Source: a virus. Taken from it: a stretch of DNA of 27,499 nucleotides. Position numbers and translations under genes: made by a program. The notes under the pieces are model-generated. The model ran no database searches and was not told the DNA's origin. It was given only the letters and a program-made list of their open reading frames with translations. Each line of letters begins with the position of its first letter. Within the stretch, counting starts at the first letter, position 1. Location of the stretch: positions 1 to 27,499 of the IMG/VR virus record IMGVR_UViG_3300044712_000654. One strand, given 5' to 3'. Positions 12,920 through 20,742 of this stretch are shown in pieces.

Positions 12920-13080
12920 CATTGTCTAAATTCATTCTCGCTATCCGTCTGTTTCTTTTTCGGATAGCTATCTTCTTCGGCGCATCCCCCACCCCGATAT
13001 ACTCTGGGGCAGGGGATTGCCAGGACGGCGACCCGCGATGGATACGGTATCAAAAGCGGTACATGGAGCAATATGCATAA
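12916..13080 (+). CDS. Small protein with N-terminal hydrophobic segment, 54 residues
   Basis: ATG 12916 overlaps the preceding stop. The first 24 residues (MTLSKFILAIRLFLFRIAIF and onward) are amphipathic-to-hydrophobic with three positive charges, followed by a polar region with a single Cys and a basic end (RWIRYQKRYMEQYA). It overlaps the next gene by 8 bases. No ribosome binding site of note, so probably coupled. Could be membrane-associated; role unknown. Confidence 0.45.
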   Translation: MTLSKFILAIRLFLFRIAIFFGASPTPIYSGAGDCQDGDPRWIRYQKRYMEQYA

Positions 13081-14518
13081 ACCAGTAATGATGACAACGG
13101 TAATGGGCGGCGGCGCGGCGGCACCTGCTTTCAAGCCAACCGATATTGCCACGCTTGAAGCAGAGCATGATCCTACGGTTATTACCAACCTGTTCAAAGA
13201 CGCCGCAAGATCGCAGGCTGTAACCGCCGACGCCGACAACGTTGGTGGGGTACTTGATTCCAGCGGAAAGACCAAACACCTATCTGTTGATGGCACACGA
13301 TATGCACAGTACAAAGCAAATATCAACAACGGTAAGGGGGTGCTTCGTTTTGCCGGTTCGTCCAGGTTGGTGACGCCAACATTTACCAGTATTCCGCAGC
13401 CAAGGACATTCTTTTTTGTCATTCGTCGCTCGGGTGATGCGTACAATCCTTTTCTGGATAACTCAGGATGGAATAGCCATACCGCGTTCGCCGAAAGCAC
13501 AAACGCAAAACCGGGCCGAATTATGCACATGTACTCCGGTGCATTTGGGTTCAAAACGCAATTAGGGATCGACAAGAATTTCCATGTCTTGACGTTGGGA
13601 ATGAATGCCAATGATGCTTTTGTGCGGCTAGACGGCAAGTTTATTGGCGTAGGGCAAATTGGCTCGGCTGGTATAGTGTCGTGGAATTTGGGCGGAACAA
13701 ATAACGGAGCATTTAGCGGTGATATTCAATACTCAGCTATGGCATCCGGCAATATCACGGCAAAAAACATAGCTGACATAGAAAACTACCTTTCTACGTT
13801 GTCGGGAATATCGGTATCCACTGACCCGAATTTGCCAATGACAGGGATAACGTCCTGGTTAGACCCCTACACAATTACAAGCGATGATGGTGAGGTTGTT
13901 GGCGGCGGGTCTACGGCATACTGGGCCAGCCGGAGCCACTATCCCTACGGGCTTAACAATTACATGACCGTTACCCCGGCCAATGAAGTGCCGCATTTTT
14001 CAGAAGCCGACACATCCGTATTATTCGATGGTGTTACCAATGTGATCACCCATAAAACGGGTGCGAACTTATTTTCTGCCGCCGCCGATACTCAATTTAT
14101 GGTGGTCAAATTCAACTCTATTCCTGCCGGGGATGGAGTTAGCGCAGCTAATATTTTGATGCTTCCGCAGGCGGGCGCGAGTTATGGCTTATTGGTTGGC
14201 AATAATAATCAGGTGATGCGCTATGGTTTAGTTGGTGCAACCCCGGTATATGCGCGTCAAACCATTGCGGCGGATACCTGGTATATCTTGGAGTCCAGGC
14301 GCGAAAATGGGCGCATTTATTTATCTCTCAACGGCGGGGAAGAAACGAGCGTTGCTGCAGATAATACAACAAATCTCGACGCTGTCCTGCTTATCGGCGG
14401 CGAACCACGAAATCTGGCTATGAATCTTCGTGATAATGTCACTTTCAATGTCGCTCTATCAGCACTCGATAGAGCCGCCTGGAGAAATTACCTGAATGCT
14501 AAGTGGTCAGTTTATTGA
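13073..14518 (+). CDS. Two-domain LamG/concanavalin-like structural protein, 481 residues
   Basis: Two repeats of a beta-rich jelly-roll pattern are visible: about 75-240 (GVLRFAGSSRLVTPTFTSIP, TFFFVIRRSG, FHVLTLGMNANDAFVRLDGK, IENYLSTLSGISV) and about 255-481 (ITSWLDPYTITSDDG, TQFMVVKFNSIPAG, WYILESRRENGRIYLSLNGG, FNVALSALDRAAWRNYLNAK). This is the LamG-like lectin fold often used by phages for carbohydrate or host-surface binding. It could be a virion decoration or receptor-binding protein; the location before the terminase rather than after the tail genes is unusual. ATG 13073 follows GGAG in ATGGAGCAAT. Confidence 0.65.
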   Translation: MHKPVMMTTVMGGGAAAPAFKPTDIATLEAEHDPTVITNLFKDAARSQAVTADADNVGGVLDSSGKTKHLSVDGTRYAQYKANINNGKGVLRFAGSSRLVTPTFTSIPQPRTFFFVIRRSGDAYNPFLDNSGWNSHTAFAESTNAKPGRIMHMYSGAFGFKTQLGIDKNFHVLTLGMNANDAFVRLDGKFIGVGQIGSAGIVSWNLGGTNNGAFSGDIQYSAMASGNITAKNIADIENYLSTLSGISVSTDPNLPMTGITSWLDPYTITSDDGEVVGGGSTAYWASRSHYPYGLNNYMTVTPANEVPHFSEADTSVLFDGVTNVITHKTGANLFSAAADTQFMVVKFNSIPAGDGVSAANILMLPQAGASYGLLVGNNNQVMRYGLVGATPVYARQTIAADTWYILESRRENGRIYLSLNGGEETSVAADNTTNLDAVLLIGGEPRNLAMNLRDNVTFNVALSALDRAAWRNYLNAKWSVY

Positions 14519-14540
14519 GTTATGAGCGACCTGCCTGCCT

Positions 14541-14708
14541 ATGACATCGCGAAAACGACACCACCCATTGATAACTGACGCCGGCTGGACCTACATGGTG
14601 CTAACACGGGCGATAATCCACCGTCGCCGCCGGGTTGATTATGACTACCTGCGCTTGCTGGTGTACGAGCATTACACAGCGGTGCAGAACGAAAGAGAGA
14701 TTGGATGA
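14541..14708 (+). CDS. Hypothetical small basic protein, 55 residues
   Basis: ATG 14541 to TGA 14706-14708, overlapping the next start by ATGA. The product is basic (MTSRKRHHPLITDAGWTYMV, then RAIIHRRRRVDYDYLRLLVY). It lacks a visible ribosome binding site; an 18-codon frame at 14523-14579 ends just inside it and might couple its translation. The fit between neighbours and codon pattern make it plausible. No function suggested. Confidence 0.45.
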   Translation: MTSRKRHHPLITDAGWTYMVLTRAIIHRRRRVDYDYLRLLVYEHYTAVQNEREIG

Positions 14709-14962
14709 GCGATGATACGGACGTAATAGTTATCCGCTTTCCTGCGCAGGTCTTTAGTCTGCGAACGCTCGTAGATGGCGGATGGCGTTTAGCCCTAGAC
14801 GGTAGCGGAAATCTAGAAGCGTTTACAGAACTTATGAGAGCGAAGAAACCAGGAATACTTTTGGAAGTAGCTGCTGTGGTCGTGAAGGTTGCGGAAGAAA
14901 AACCAACGGAGAATTATGTCACCAAAAAGCGTGAGCGATACCCCTACAAAGCTGACGCTTGA
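14705..14962 (+). CDS. Hypothetical small protein, 85 residues
   Basis: ATG 14705 has AAAGAGAG upstream and overlaps the previous stop. The sequence (VIVIRFPAQVFSLRTLVDGG, LEAFTELMRAKKPGILLEVA) looks like an alpha/beta fold with a basic tail (KKRERYPYKADA). It overlaps the terminase gene by 47 bases. Location just before the terminase could suggest a packaging accessory, yet the terminase already carries a fused small-subunit domain, so this remains open. Confidence 0.6.
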   Translation: MSDDTDVIVIRFPAQVFSLRTLVDGGWRLALDGSGNLEAFTELMRAKKPGILLEVAAVVVKVAEEKPTENYVTKKRERYPYKADA

Positions 14963-16685
14963 CGATTTGGCTTTTATCGGAGCCTATTTCGAGAATAATA
15001 TGATTGGCACGCGCGCCTATTTGAGCCTTCACCCCGATTCGAGCTATGATGCAGCCAGGTCTAGCGCGCCGGTAATTCTTGCAAAACCTAGCATTAGAGC
15101 CGAAATCAAGCGCCGACTAGAAGAGCGGGCGATGTCTGCCGAGGAAGCGATAGTCCGCGTGGGCGAAATGGCCCGGGCCGATTTGCATCCATTTATCAAG
15201 ATAGGGGATGACGGCTTTGTCTGGTTTGACTTCTCCGATCCGCGCGCAAAAGAATACTTGTACCTTATTAAAAAAATAAAGACCAAGCGAGAACGGCGCA
15301 TCGTCGGCTCGGGTCCAATGGCGGAACCCTGGGAGGGTGAATGGGTAGAAGTAGAGTTGCACGACGCACAAGCCGCCCTACGCGATATTCTCAAGATGCA
15401 CGGCAAACTAGATAAAGCCACGCAGGAGAACGCCAGCACAGAAAGCGCGCCTATCTCGATCCCTGCTGACTTATTAGCGCCGTCCTTCTCGGCTTCATAT
15501 CGAGCCGTCCGCTCTGGTAAATACACCGAATTTCTAGAATACGGCGGGCGCGGCTCTACGAAGTCAAGTTTTATCAGTCTTGCTATTATCGAGCTGCTTG
15601 TCAATAATCCAGATATGCACGTTTTAGCGCTCAGGCAGGTTGCTAACACAATTCGAGAGAGCGTATATAGTCAATTGGATTGGGCCATCCGCGAATTAGG
15701 ATTAGCCGAAAAGTTCAAGCTAACCACGAACCCGATGCAGATTACTTACCTGCCAACAGGTCAAAAGATATTCTTTCGTGGCGCCGATGATGCAAAGAAA
15801 ATCAAGTCTATCAAGCCGCCATTTGGTTATATCGGTATTCTCTGGCTGGAAGAGCTTGACCAATTCCACGGAGCCGAATCTGTGCGCACGATTGAGCAAT
15901 CGATACGCGGCGGAGATAAGCTCTATAACTTCAAGTCTTGGAACCCGCCGCGCACGGCTGCTAGTTGGGTATCGAAATATATTCAAATCCCTAAAGAGGG
16001 CCAGTGGCAGCACAAAAGCGATTACCGCGATGTGCCTATCGAATGGCTAGGTAAGCCTTGGTTTGACGAAGCCGAGCATTTACGGGAAGTCAACCCAACC
16101 GCCTACGAGCATGAGTATCTAGGGGTAGCTAATGGTAACGGTGGGCAGGTATTTGAAAATGTGACTATCCGGGCGATTACCGACGAAGAAATGGCGCAGT
16201 TTGACCATATTCACAACGGTTTGGATTGGGGTTACTTCCCCGATCCGCTCTCGTTTGGCAAGATGCACTATGATGCAAATCACTTGAAGCTGTATATCTT
16301 CAGCGAGTATCGCGCGAACAAAAAGAGCAATCGGAAAACATACGACGATCTTGTGCAAAAAGGTTTACTGTCACCCGAAGATTTGATTATTGCAGACAGC
16401 GCAGAGCCTAAGTCGATAGGTGATTATCGCAGTTATGGCGCGAACATCCGGGGAGCCGAGAAGGGGCCGGACAGCGTAGACTACTCCATGAAGTGGCTGC
16501 AATCGCTGACGGAAATCGTCATAGACCCGGTACGCGCTCCGATGCACGCCGAAGAGTTTCTAAATTATGAGCTAGAACAGGACAAGGACGGCAACTATAT
16601 CTCTGAATATCCTGACAAGAATAACCATGCAATTGACGATGTGCGCTACGCACTCAATCTCATTTGGCGGCAACGCGGAAAATAA
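14916..16685 (+). CDS. Terminase with fused small-subunit and large-subunit domains
   Basis: Residues about 10-180 resemble a small terminase of the Terminase_2 type: helix-turn-helix region TLDDLAFIGAYFENNMIGTR, SYDAARSSAPVILAKPSIRA, then the usual end DAQAALRDILKMHGKL. From about 195 on it is a PBSX/Terminase_3-type large subunit: Walker A GGRGSTKS (210-217), Walker B region IGILWLEELDQF, coupling motif KSWNPP, and a nuclease domain with GLDWGYFPDPLSFGK, LIIADSAEPKSIGDYR and a final DDVRYAL acidic site. It recognises phage DNA, pumps it into the prohead and cuts it. Total 589 residues, longer than a lone large subunit. ATG 14916 has GGAG upstream. Confidence 0.85.
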   Translation: MSPKSVSDTPTKLTLDDLAFIGAYFENNMIGTRAYLSLHPDSSYDAARSSAPVILAKPSIRAEIKRRLEERAMSAEEAIVRVGEMARADLHPFIKIGDDGFVWFDFSDPRAKEYLYLIKKIKTKRERRIVGSGPMAEPWEGEWVEVELHDAQAALRDILKMHGKLDKATQENASTESAPISIPADLLAPSFSASYRAVRSGKYTEFLEYGGRGSTKSSFISLAIIELLVNNPDMHVLALRQVANTIRESVYSQLDWAIRELGLAEKFKLTTNPMQITYLPTGQKIFFRGADDAKKIKSIKPPFGYIGILWLEELDQFHGAESVRTIEQSIRGGDKLYNFKSWNPPRTAASWVSKYIQIPKEGQWQHKSDYRDVPIEWLGKPWFDEAEHLREVNPTAYEHEYLGVANGNGGQVFENVTIRAITDEEMAQFDHIHNGLDWGYFPDPLSFGKMHYDANHLKLYIFSEYRANKKSNRKTYDDLVQKGLLSPEDLIIADSAEPKSIGDYRSYGANIRGAEKGPDSVDYSMKWLQSLTEIVIDPVRAPMHAEEFLNYELEQDKDGNYISEYPDKNNHAIDDVRYALNLIWRQRGK

Positions 16686-16700
16686 AAAGGACTAACAAAA

Positions 16701-17258
16701 ATGGCTGATGTAAACGCGAACGGGGTTATTACCCAAGAAGTAACTTTGTACGATGAAAACGGCTTGCCTGTCGGCGCATCAAACCCGATGCCCGTTGCCG
16801 GGGCCGTCAAGGGCGCGGGGTTTGAAATCCGCATCCCTTTAACCGTGACGAACGGCGCTTATTCCATCGGTGATGCGGTGGGCGGATTAATCACAATTCC
16901 CGGTGCTGTGTCGGCTGCTGGCAAACGTGGATATATTTACAATGTCGTGCTTTCCGGCGTGGCAGCCCTGGCCTATCATCTGTGGTTTTTGTCTGCCGAT
17001 TTAGCAGCCGGAACCGTAGCCGATAACGCTGCATTTGCGCCCGCCGCCGCTGACATCGCAGGATGCAAGGGCGTGATTGCCATCGCAACGACAGACTACG
17101 CCGCGCCGCAGTCATCTTTCAACGTGGCAACCGTTCAAAAGCTGTTGGCTTATTCCTGCGCAGCAACCACGCTGTACGCCTATCTCGTGGCTGATGCGAC
17201 CACCACGCCAGGCACAACGGCGCTGACATTGACGCTCAAAGGCGAATGGGTAGACTAA
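16701..17258 (+). CDS. Probable virion structural protein, 185 residues
   Basis: Ala/Gly/Thr/Val-rich beta protein (VGGLITIPGAVSAAGKRGYI, AIATTDYAAPQSSFNVATV, TTLYAYLVADATTTPGTTAL), ending KGEWVD. It has no signal peptide and sits between terminase and portal, a place where phages often encode small head or decoration proteins. I do not recognise a named family. ATG 16701 has AAAAAGGA upstream. Structural role rests on composition and position. Confidence 0.55.
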   Translation: MADVNANGVITQEVTLYDENGLPVGASNPMPVAGAVKGAGFEIRIPLTVTNGAYSIGDAVGGLITIPGAVSAAGKRGYIYNVVLSGVAALAYHLWFLSADLAAGTVADNAAFAPAAADIAGCKGVIAIATTDYAAPQSSFNVATVQKLLAYSCAATTLYAYLVADATTTPGTTALTLTLKGEWVD

Positions 17259-17271
17259 CAGGCGGTGCCTA

Positions 17272-18771
17272 GTGTTTGCTAAAATCCTGCAATGGATTAG
17301 GGAGTTTCTAAATAAGATGATTCCAATTACGGGCGTTAAGGATGCTCTGAAAGTTGACGTTGCCATTTCGCAGGATATGGCAACAGCCCTGCAAAATTGG
17401 GCGTTGATGTATTCAAATCATGCGTCATGGCTCTCGACCGATATTCGCAGTCTGAACCTGCCCGCCGCGATTGCTTCCGAGATTTCCCGAGCCGTCACAA
17501 TCGAAATGACGGCGGAGATTTCGGGCAGCGCGCGGGCCAACTACCTAGCCGAACAGTTGAAGCCCGTTCTTACCCGCATACGGGCCGCAACGGAATACGG
17601 CAGCGCCAAGGGCGGGCTGATGTTCAAGCCCTATGTCAAGGGCGGCAACCTGTACATAGACTATGTACAGGCGGACCAGTTCTATCCCGTTGCTTTTGAT
17701 GCCAATCAGAACATTACCGCCTGTGTCTTTTCGGATGTGCGCACCAGTGGCGGGAAATGGTACACGCGGCTCGAGTATCACCAGATGATAGACGGCGGGT
17801 GCCAGATCATTCAGAAGGCGTATAAGTCGGATACTCAAAGCATCCTGGGTAACGAAGTGCCCCTTTCGTCTGTTGCGGATTGGGCAGAGTTGGAGCAGGA
17901 AGCGCTTATCTCGAACATTGACGCGCCGCTCTTTGCGTATTTCCGCTATCCATCTGCCAACAACATCGACCCGACTTCCCCGCTGGGTGTGTCTTGCTTT
18001 GCGCGCGCGGTTGACCAGATCGAACAAGCCGACAAAATTTACTCCAATTTGGTATGGGAGTTTGAGAGCGGCAAACGCGCCATTTATGCCGATACGCAGG
18101 CTTTTGACGTGGGCAGCGACGGCAAGCCAAAGCTACCTGATAAGCGCCTGTACCGCGCGCTTAATGGCGTAGGCGATATTGGGCAAGGCGGCAAACTGTT
18201 TGAAGCATGGTCGCCCGAGTTCCGAGAAGCGGCGATAAAAGCAGGCTTAAACGATGTCCTGCGTATCATTGAGTTTAATTGTGGGCTGGCTTATGGGACG
18301 CTATCAGACCCGAACGTGGAAGCCAACACCGCGACTGAAATCAAGATGCAAAAACAGCGCAGCTTTGCCACGATCACAGACACCCAAAAAGCACTTGAAA
18401 GCGCGCTCAATCAGCTTTTGTATGCAATGGATGTTTGGGCCACGCTGTACAATCTTGCCCCGCGCGGAACGTATAAAGCCGTTTTTTCGTGGGACGATTC
18501 GATTGTCGCGGACCATGACCAGCAGTTTCTACAGGATCAACAAGTGGTGACCATGAGCGCAATGCCGCTGTATACCTTCCTGATGCGTAATTATGGCTTA
18601 TCCGAGACGGATGCGAAGAAATGGGTAGCCGAAGCGCAGGAAGAAAAGACAGCTGCAATGGACTTATTCAGCACCCCGGCCAAGACAGACCCGAACGCAA
18701 CACCGGATAATCCAATGCAAAATCAGGATATGACAAATAATCAGATGATGCAAGATAAACAGGCGGCTTAG
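17272..18771 (+). CDS. Portal protein, A118/SPP1 gp6-like
   Basis: 499 residues with the pattern of A118-type portals (Phage_prot_Gp6): N-terminal helix FAKILQWIREFLNKMIPITG, AIASEISRAVTIEMTAEISG, YVQADQFYPVAFDANQNITA, then FRYPSANNIDPTSPLGVSCF and a long helical stem LNDVLRIIEFNCGLAYGTLS. The C terminus is Gln/Asn/Met-rich. Twelve copies would form the DNA gate of the head and dock the terminase. Start is GTG 17272 with AGGCGGTG upstream. The stop TAG overlaps the next GTG by one base. Confidence 0.85.
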   Translation: MFAKILQWIREFLNKMIPITGVKDALKVDVAISQDMATALQNWALMYSNHASWLSTDIRSLNLPAAIASEISRAVTIEMTAEISGSARANYLAEQLKPVLTRIRAATEYGSAKGGLMFKPYVKGGNLYIDYVQADQFYPVAFDANQNITACVFSDVRTSGGKWYTRLEYHQMIDGGCQIIQKAYKSDTQSILGNEVPLSSVADWAELEQEALISNIDAPLFAYFRYPSANNIDPTSPLGVSCFARAVDQIEQADKIYSNLVWEFESGKRAIYADTQAFDVGSDGKPKLPDKRLYRALNGVGDIGQGGKLFEAWSPEFREAAIKAGLNDVLRIIEFNCGLAYGTLSDPNVEANTATEIKMQKQRSFATITDTQKALESALNQLLYAMDVWATLYNLAPRGTYKAVFSWDDSIVADHDQQFLQDQQVVTMSAMPLYTFLMRNYGLSETDAKKWVAEAQEEKTAAMDLFSTPAKTDPNATPDNPMQNQDMTNNQMMQDKQAA

Positions 18772-19907
18772 TGCTGACTTCGGATCAATTCGACACGCTC
18801 TCAGAACCATTGACCGCGCTCTATTCGGAATATGAAACGAGCGTTATCAATGACATTGCCCGCCGTCTTGCGAAGATGGGCAAGGTCACGAGCGCGTCCG
18901 CATGGCAGATGCAAAGGCTGATTGAGAGCGGTAAGACCTATGAGAACGCGCTCAAAGAACTGGCGAAAACAACGGGCATAAGCGAAGATGTTCTAAAAGA
19001 AACATTCGCAAAAGCTGGCGTACACTCGCTGAAATTTGATGATGCAATCTACAAAGCCGCTGGATTGAAACCGCTCCCTTTGAACCTATCGCGTGCTATG
19101 CAGTCTGTTCTTTTGGCAGGATTGGAAAAGACAGGCGGTGTGGTCAAAAATCTGACACTTACAACGGCTATCAGCGCACAACAGGCTTTTATAAACTCGG
19201 CCGACCTGGCTTATATGCAGGTTTCGAGCGGTGCGATGTCGTATGACCAAGCCATAAGACAGGCTATCAAATCGGTTGCCGCTTCGGGCCTGTCAACTAT
19301 CGACTATGCAACGGGGCACAAAGACCATTTTGATGTGGCAATGCGCCGCACGGTGCTTACTGGCGTAGCGCAGACAACCGGGAAGTTGCAAGAGAGCCGA
19401 GCCGCAGAAATGGGCGTAGACCTTATCCAGGTCAGCGCACACGCGGGCGCGCGAAACAAAGGCGTAGGGCCGGCCAATCATGCAAGCTGGCAGGGTAAGA
19501 TTTATTCTCGCGTAGGATCAACAAAACGTTATCCCAACTTTGCCGAAGTGACCGGATACGGAACGGGCGAAGGCTTAGGCGGCTGGAACTGCCGTCACTC
19601 CTTTTATCCCTTCTTTCCTGGTATCTCTGAAAACGCCTACAAGCGCGCTGAACTTGAAACGATGGCAAAGAAGACTGTTACCTACAAAGGCAATGAAATC
19701 CCGATGTACGACGCCACGCAAGCGCAAAGAGAGATTGAGCGGAAAATCCGCTTTTGGAAACGTCAAGCAGGCGCGCTTGAAGCCGCTGGTATTGATGCCA
19801 CGGATGAGAATAACCGCGTGAAATTATTCCAGCTTCAGATGAGAAACTTTGTCAAAGAGACAGGATTGGATAGGCAAAGAGTACGGGAGCAAGTATGGAA
19901 TCCATAA
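18771..19907 (+). CDS. Phage minor capsid protein (Phage_min_cap2-like)
   Basis: 378 residues starting at GTG 18771 within TAGTG. The protein is helical through the first half (MQSVLLAGLEKTGGVVKNLT, AISAQQAFINSADLAYMQVS) and has the family hallmark around VSAHAGARNKGVGPANHASW and EGLGGWNCRHSFYPFFPG, with conserved Cys and His. Proteins of this type are ejected or minor head components encoded right after the portal in phages of Gram-positive bacteria. It overlaps the next gene by 13 bases. Confidence 0.85.
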   Translation: MLTSDQFDTLSEPLTALYSEYETSVINDIARRLAKMGKVTSASAWQMQRLIESGKTYENALKELAKTTGISEDVLKETFAKAGVHSLKFDDAIYKAAGLKPLPLNLSRAMQSVLLAGLEKTGGVVKNLTLTTAISAQQAFINSADLAYMQVSSGAMSYDQAIRQAIKSVAASGLSTIDYATGHKDHFDVAMRRTVLTGVAQTTGKLQESRAAEMGVDLIQVSAHAGARNKGVGPANHASWQGKIYSRVGSTKRYPNFAEVTGYGTGEGLGGWNCRHSFYPFFPGISENAYKRAELETMAKKTVTYKGNEIPMYDATQAQREIERKIRFWKRQAGALEAAGIDATDENNRVKLFQLQMRNFVKETGLDRQRVREQVWNP

Positions 19908-20242
19908 CGAGAGAGATTGTCGATAATAAGATTTATCGCCTGGCGTTTATCTTGCTCGTGCTGACAAGGATGCTGGATTTCATCACGACCTTTATCAGCG
20001 TTGAATACTTGGGTGCCTACGAAGCCAACCCCCTGCCTGCGCTGATAATTCCGTTCGGCTGGGAGTATGTCATCCTGGGACAACTTACCGCCGTTCTCGG
20101 CAGCGTCTTTTGTTTCTTCGTAGTTGCATATACGTCAAAACTAACCAGGTTGCAACCATACCCGATGATATACGCCGTGCTGATTTTGTCACTATCCACG
20201 TTTCCTGTTCTCTGGAATACATTCATACTGGCTGGCAGGTGA
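19895..20242 (+). CDS. Membrane protein, DUF5658-like, 115 residues
   Basis: Three to four membrane spans: about 13-36 (LAFILLVLTRMLDFITTFIS), 47-54 with 57-78 (IILGQL region, VLGSVFCFFVVAY), and 88-110 (PMIYAVLILSLSTFPVLWNT). The segment RMLDFITTFISVEYLGAYEA followed by NPL matches the D-x2-T-T...EANPL signature of DUF5658 proteins, whose function is unknown. It is inserted between capsid genes, not part of the usual morphogenesis set. ATG 19895 overlaps the minor capsid gene. Confidence 0.65.
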   Translation: MESITREIVDNKIYRLAFILLVLTRMLDFITTFISVEYLGAYEANPLPALIIPFGWEYVILGQLTAVLGSVFCFFVVAYTSKLTRLQPYPMIYAVLILSLSTFPVLWNTFILAGR

Positions 20243-20244
20243 AA

Positions 20245-20358
20245 ATGAGCGTAGAAATGAGAATGTTTCTCGAACTGATGTACTCATTTGCAAAGCAGTA
20301 TATCAGTTGGTATGATCGGCAGATCAAAGCAAAACCAATCAACCCTATTTCAGGATGA
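20245..20358 (+). CDS. Possible small protein, 37 residues
   Basis: ATG 20245, two bases after the preceding stop, with AGGTGA upstream. Reads MSVEMRMFLELMYSFAKQYI then a basic tail (RQIKAKPINP). An amphipathic helix with a positive tail; the ribosome binding site and spacing favour translation, but there is no independent evidence. Confidence 0.35.
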   Translation: MSVEMRMFLELMYSFAKQYISWYDRQIKAKPINPISG

Positions 20359-20361
20359 TTG

Positions 20362-20389
20362 TTGCATCTGTGCAAAAACGCGCTATAAT
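20362..20389 (+). promoter_or_regulatory. Promoter with operator-like palindrome upstream of the capsid block
   Basis: TTGCAT (20362-20367) and TATAAT (20384-20389) with a 16-bp spacer. The inverted repeat TTGCA-TCTG-TGCAA (20362-20375) overlaps the -35 box, as a repressor or activator site would. The predicted start is about 20396, the A of an ATG. Confidence 0.7.
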
Positions 20390-20395
20390 AAAGGC

Positions 20396-20533
20396 ATGAA
20401 AACATTCGCGCGGTTTTTCACAGGCACACTTGGAGTTATCATCGCGGTTGTCGTGTGTGTTGCTGGCACTTGTGTTACGTGCGGATTGGGTACGGTCGTT
20501 GTAAGCACGATTGCGGGAACGCCGACACCATAA
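20396..20533 (+). CDS. Small membrane protein, 45 residues, probably leaderless
   Basis: ATG 20396 begins seven bases after the -10 box, so the transcript would start at or next to the start codon and carry no leader. The product MKTFARFFTGTLGVIIAVVV and onward is a hydrophobic segment (10-40) with three Cys (CVAGTCVTC), ending GTPTP. It could be a small membrane toxin, holin-like or superinfection protein, or it may only be transcribed as an RNA leader. The basic N terminus suggests the tail lies outside the membrane. Confidence 0.45.
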   Translation: MKTFARFFTGTLGVIIAVVVCVAGTCVTCGLGTVVVSTIAGTPTP

Positions 20534-20594
20534 AGTAAATTAGTTACAGCGTCACACTCTCTGAGTAGGGCGCACATCAAGTAAATGGGACTCG

Positions 20595-20646
20595 AAAGAG
20601 CCACGTTTTTACGGGACGAAAGTCTTGTGAGAACGTGGCTCTTTTT
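20595..20646 (+). terminator. Intrinsic-terminator-like hairpin with nested GNRA stem-loop
   Basis: A perfect 13-bp stem AAAGAGCCACGTT (20595-20607) / AACGTGGCTCTTT (20632-20644) is followed by TTTTTGTTTT. Its loop holds a second stem ACGGGAC (20611-20617) / GTCTTGT (20622-20628) closed by a GAAA tetraloop. It lies about 96 bases before the scaffold start codon. Downstream, CCCGTAAAAA (20701-20710) can pair with TTTTTACGGG (20606-20615), giving an alternative fold. Confidence 0.65.
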
Positions 20647-20742
20647 GTTTTCAATCTCGTTATCCGCGAAACGTAAAAGGCGCGGGCGGTTGGGACGTAA
20701 CCCGTAAAAATCGTAAGACGCGATTAGTTTGAAAGGACAGAT

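Noticed and set aside
12895-13638. 247-codon - strand frame
   Set aside because: Antisense to the LamG-like gene, composition of a shadow frame, no start signal.
14523-14579. 18-codon frame directly after the LamG-like gene
   Set aside because: No ribosome binding site and no recognisable product. At most a coupling peptide for the gene at 14541.
8251-20412. Octamer ATTCGCGC near three promoters (about 8256, 11005, 20404) as a shared regulator site
   Set aside because: Positions relative to the promoters differ (downstream, inside the -35/-10 region, inside a coding frame), and at 8256 the bases are explained by the leader helix. Probably chance.
20585-20707. 40-codon + strand frame with a basic tail across the terminator hairpin
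   Set aside because: No ribosome binding site, and the perfect stem, U-run and GNRA loop explain the sequence better. Could be reconsidered if relatives keep the frame.
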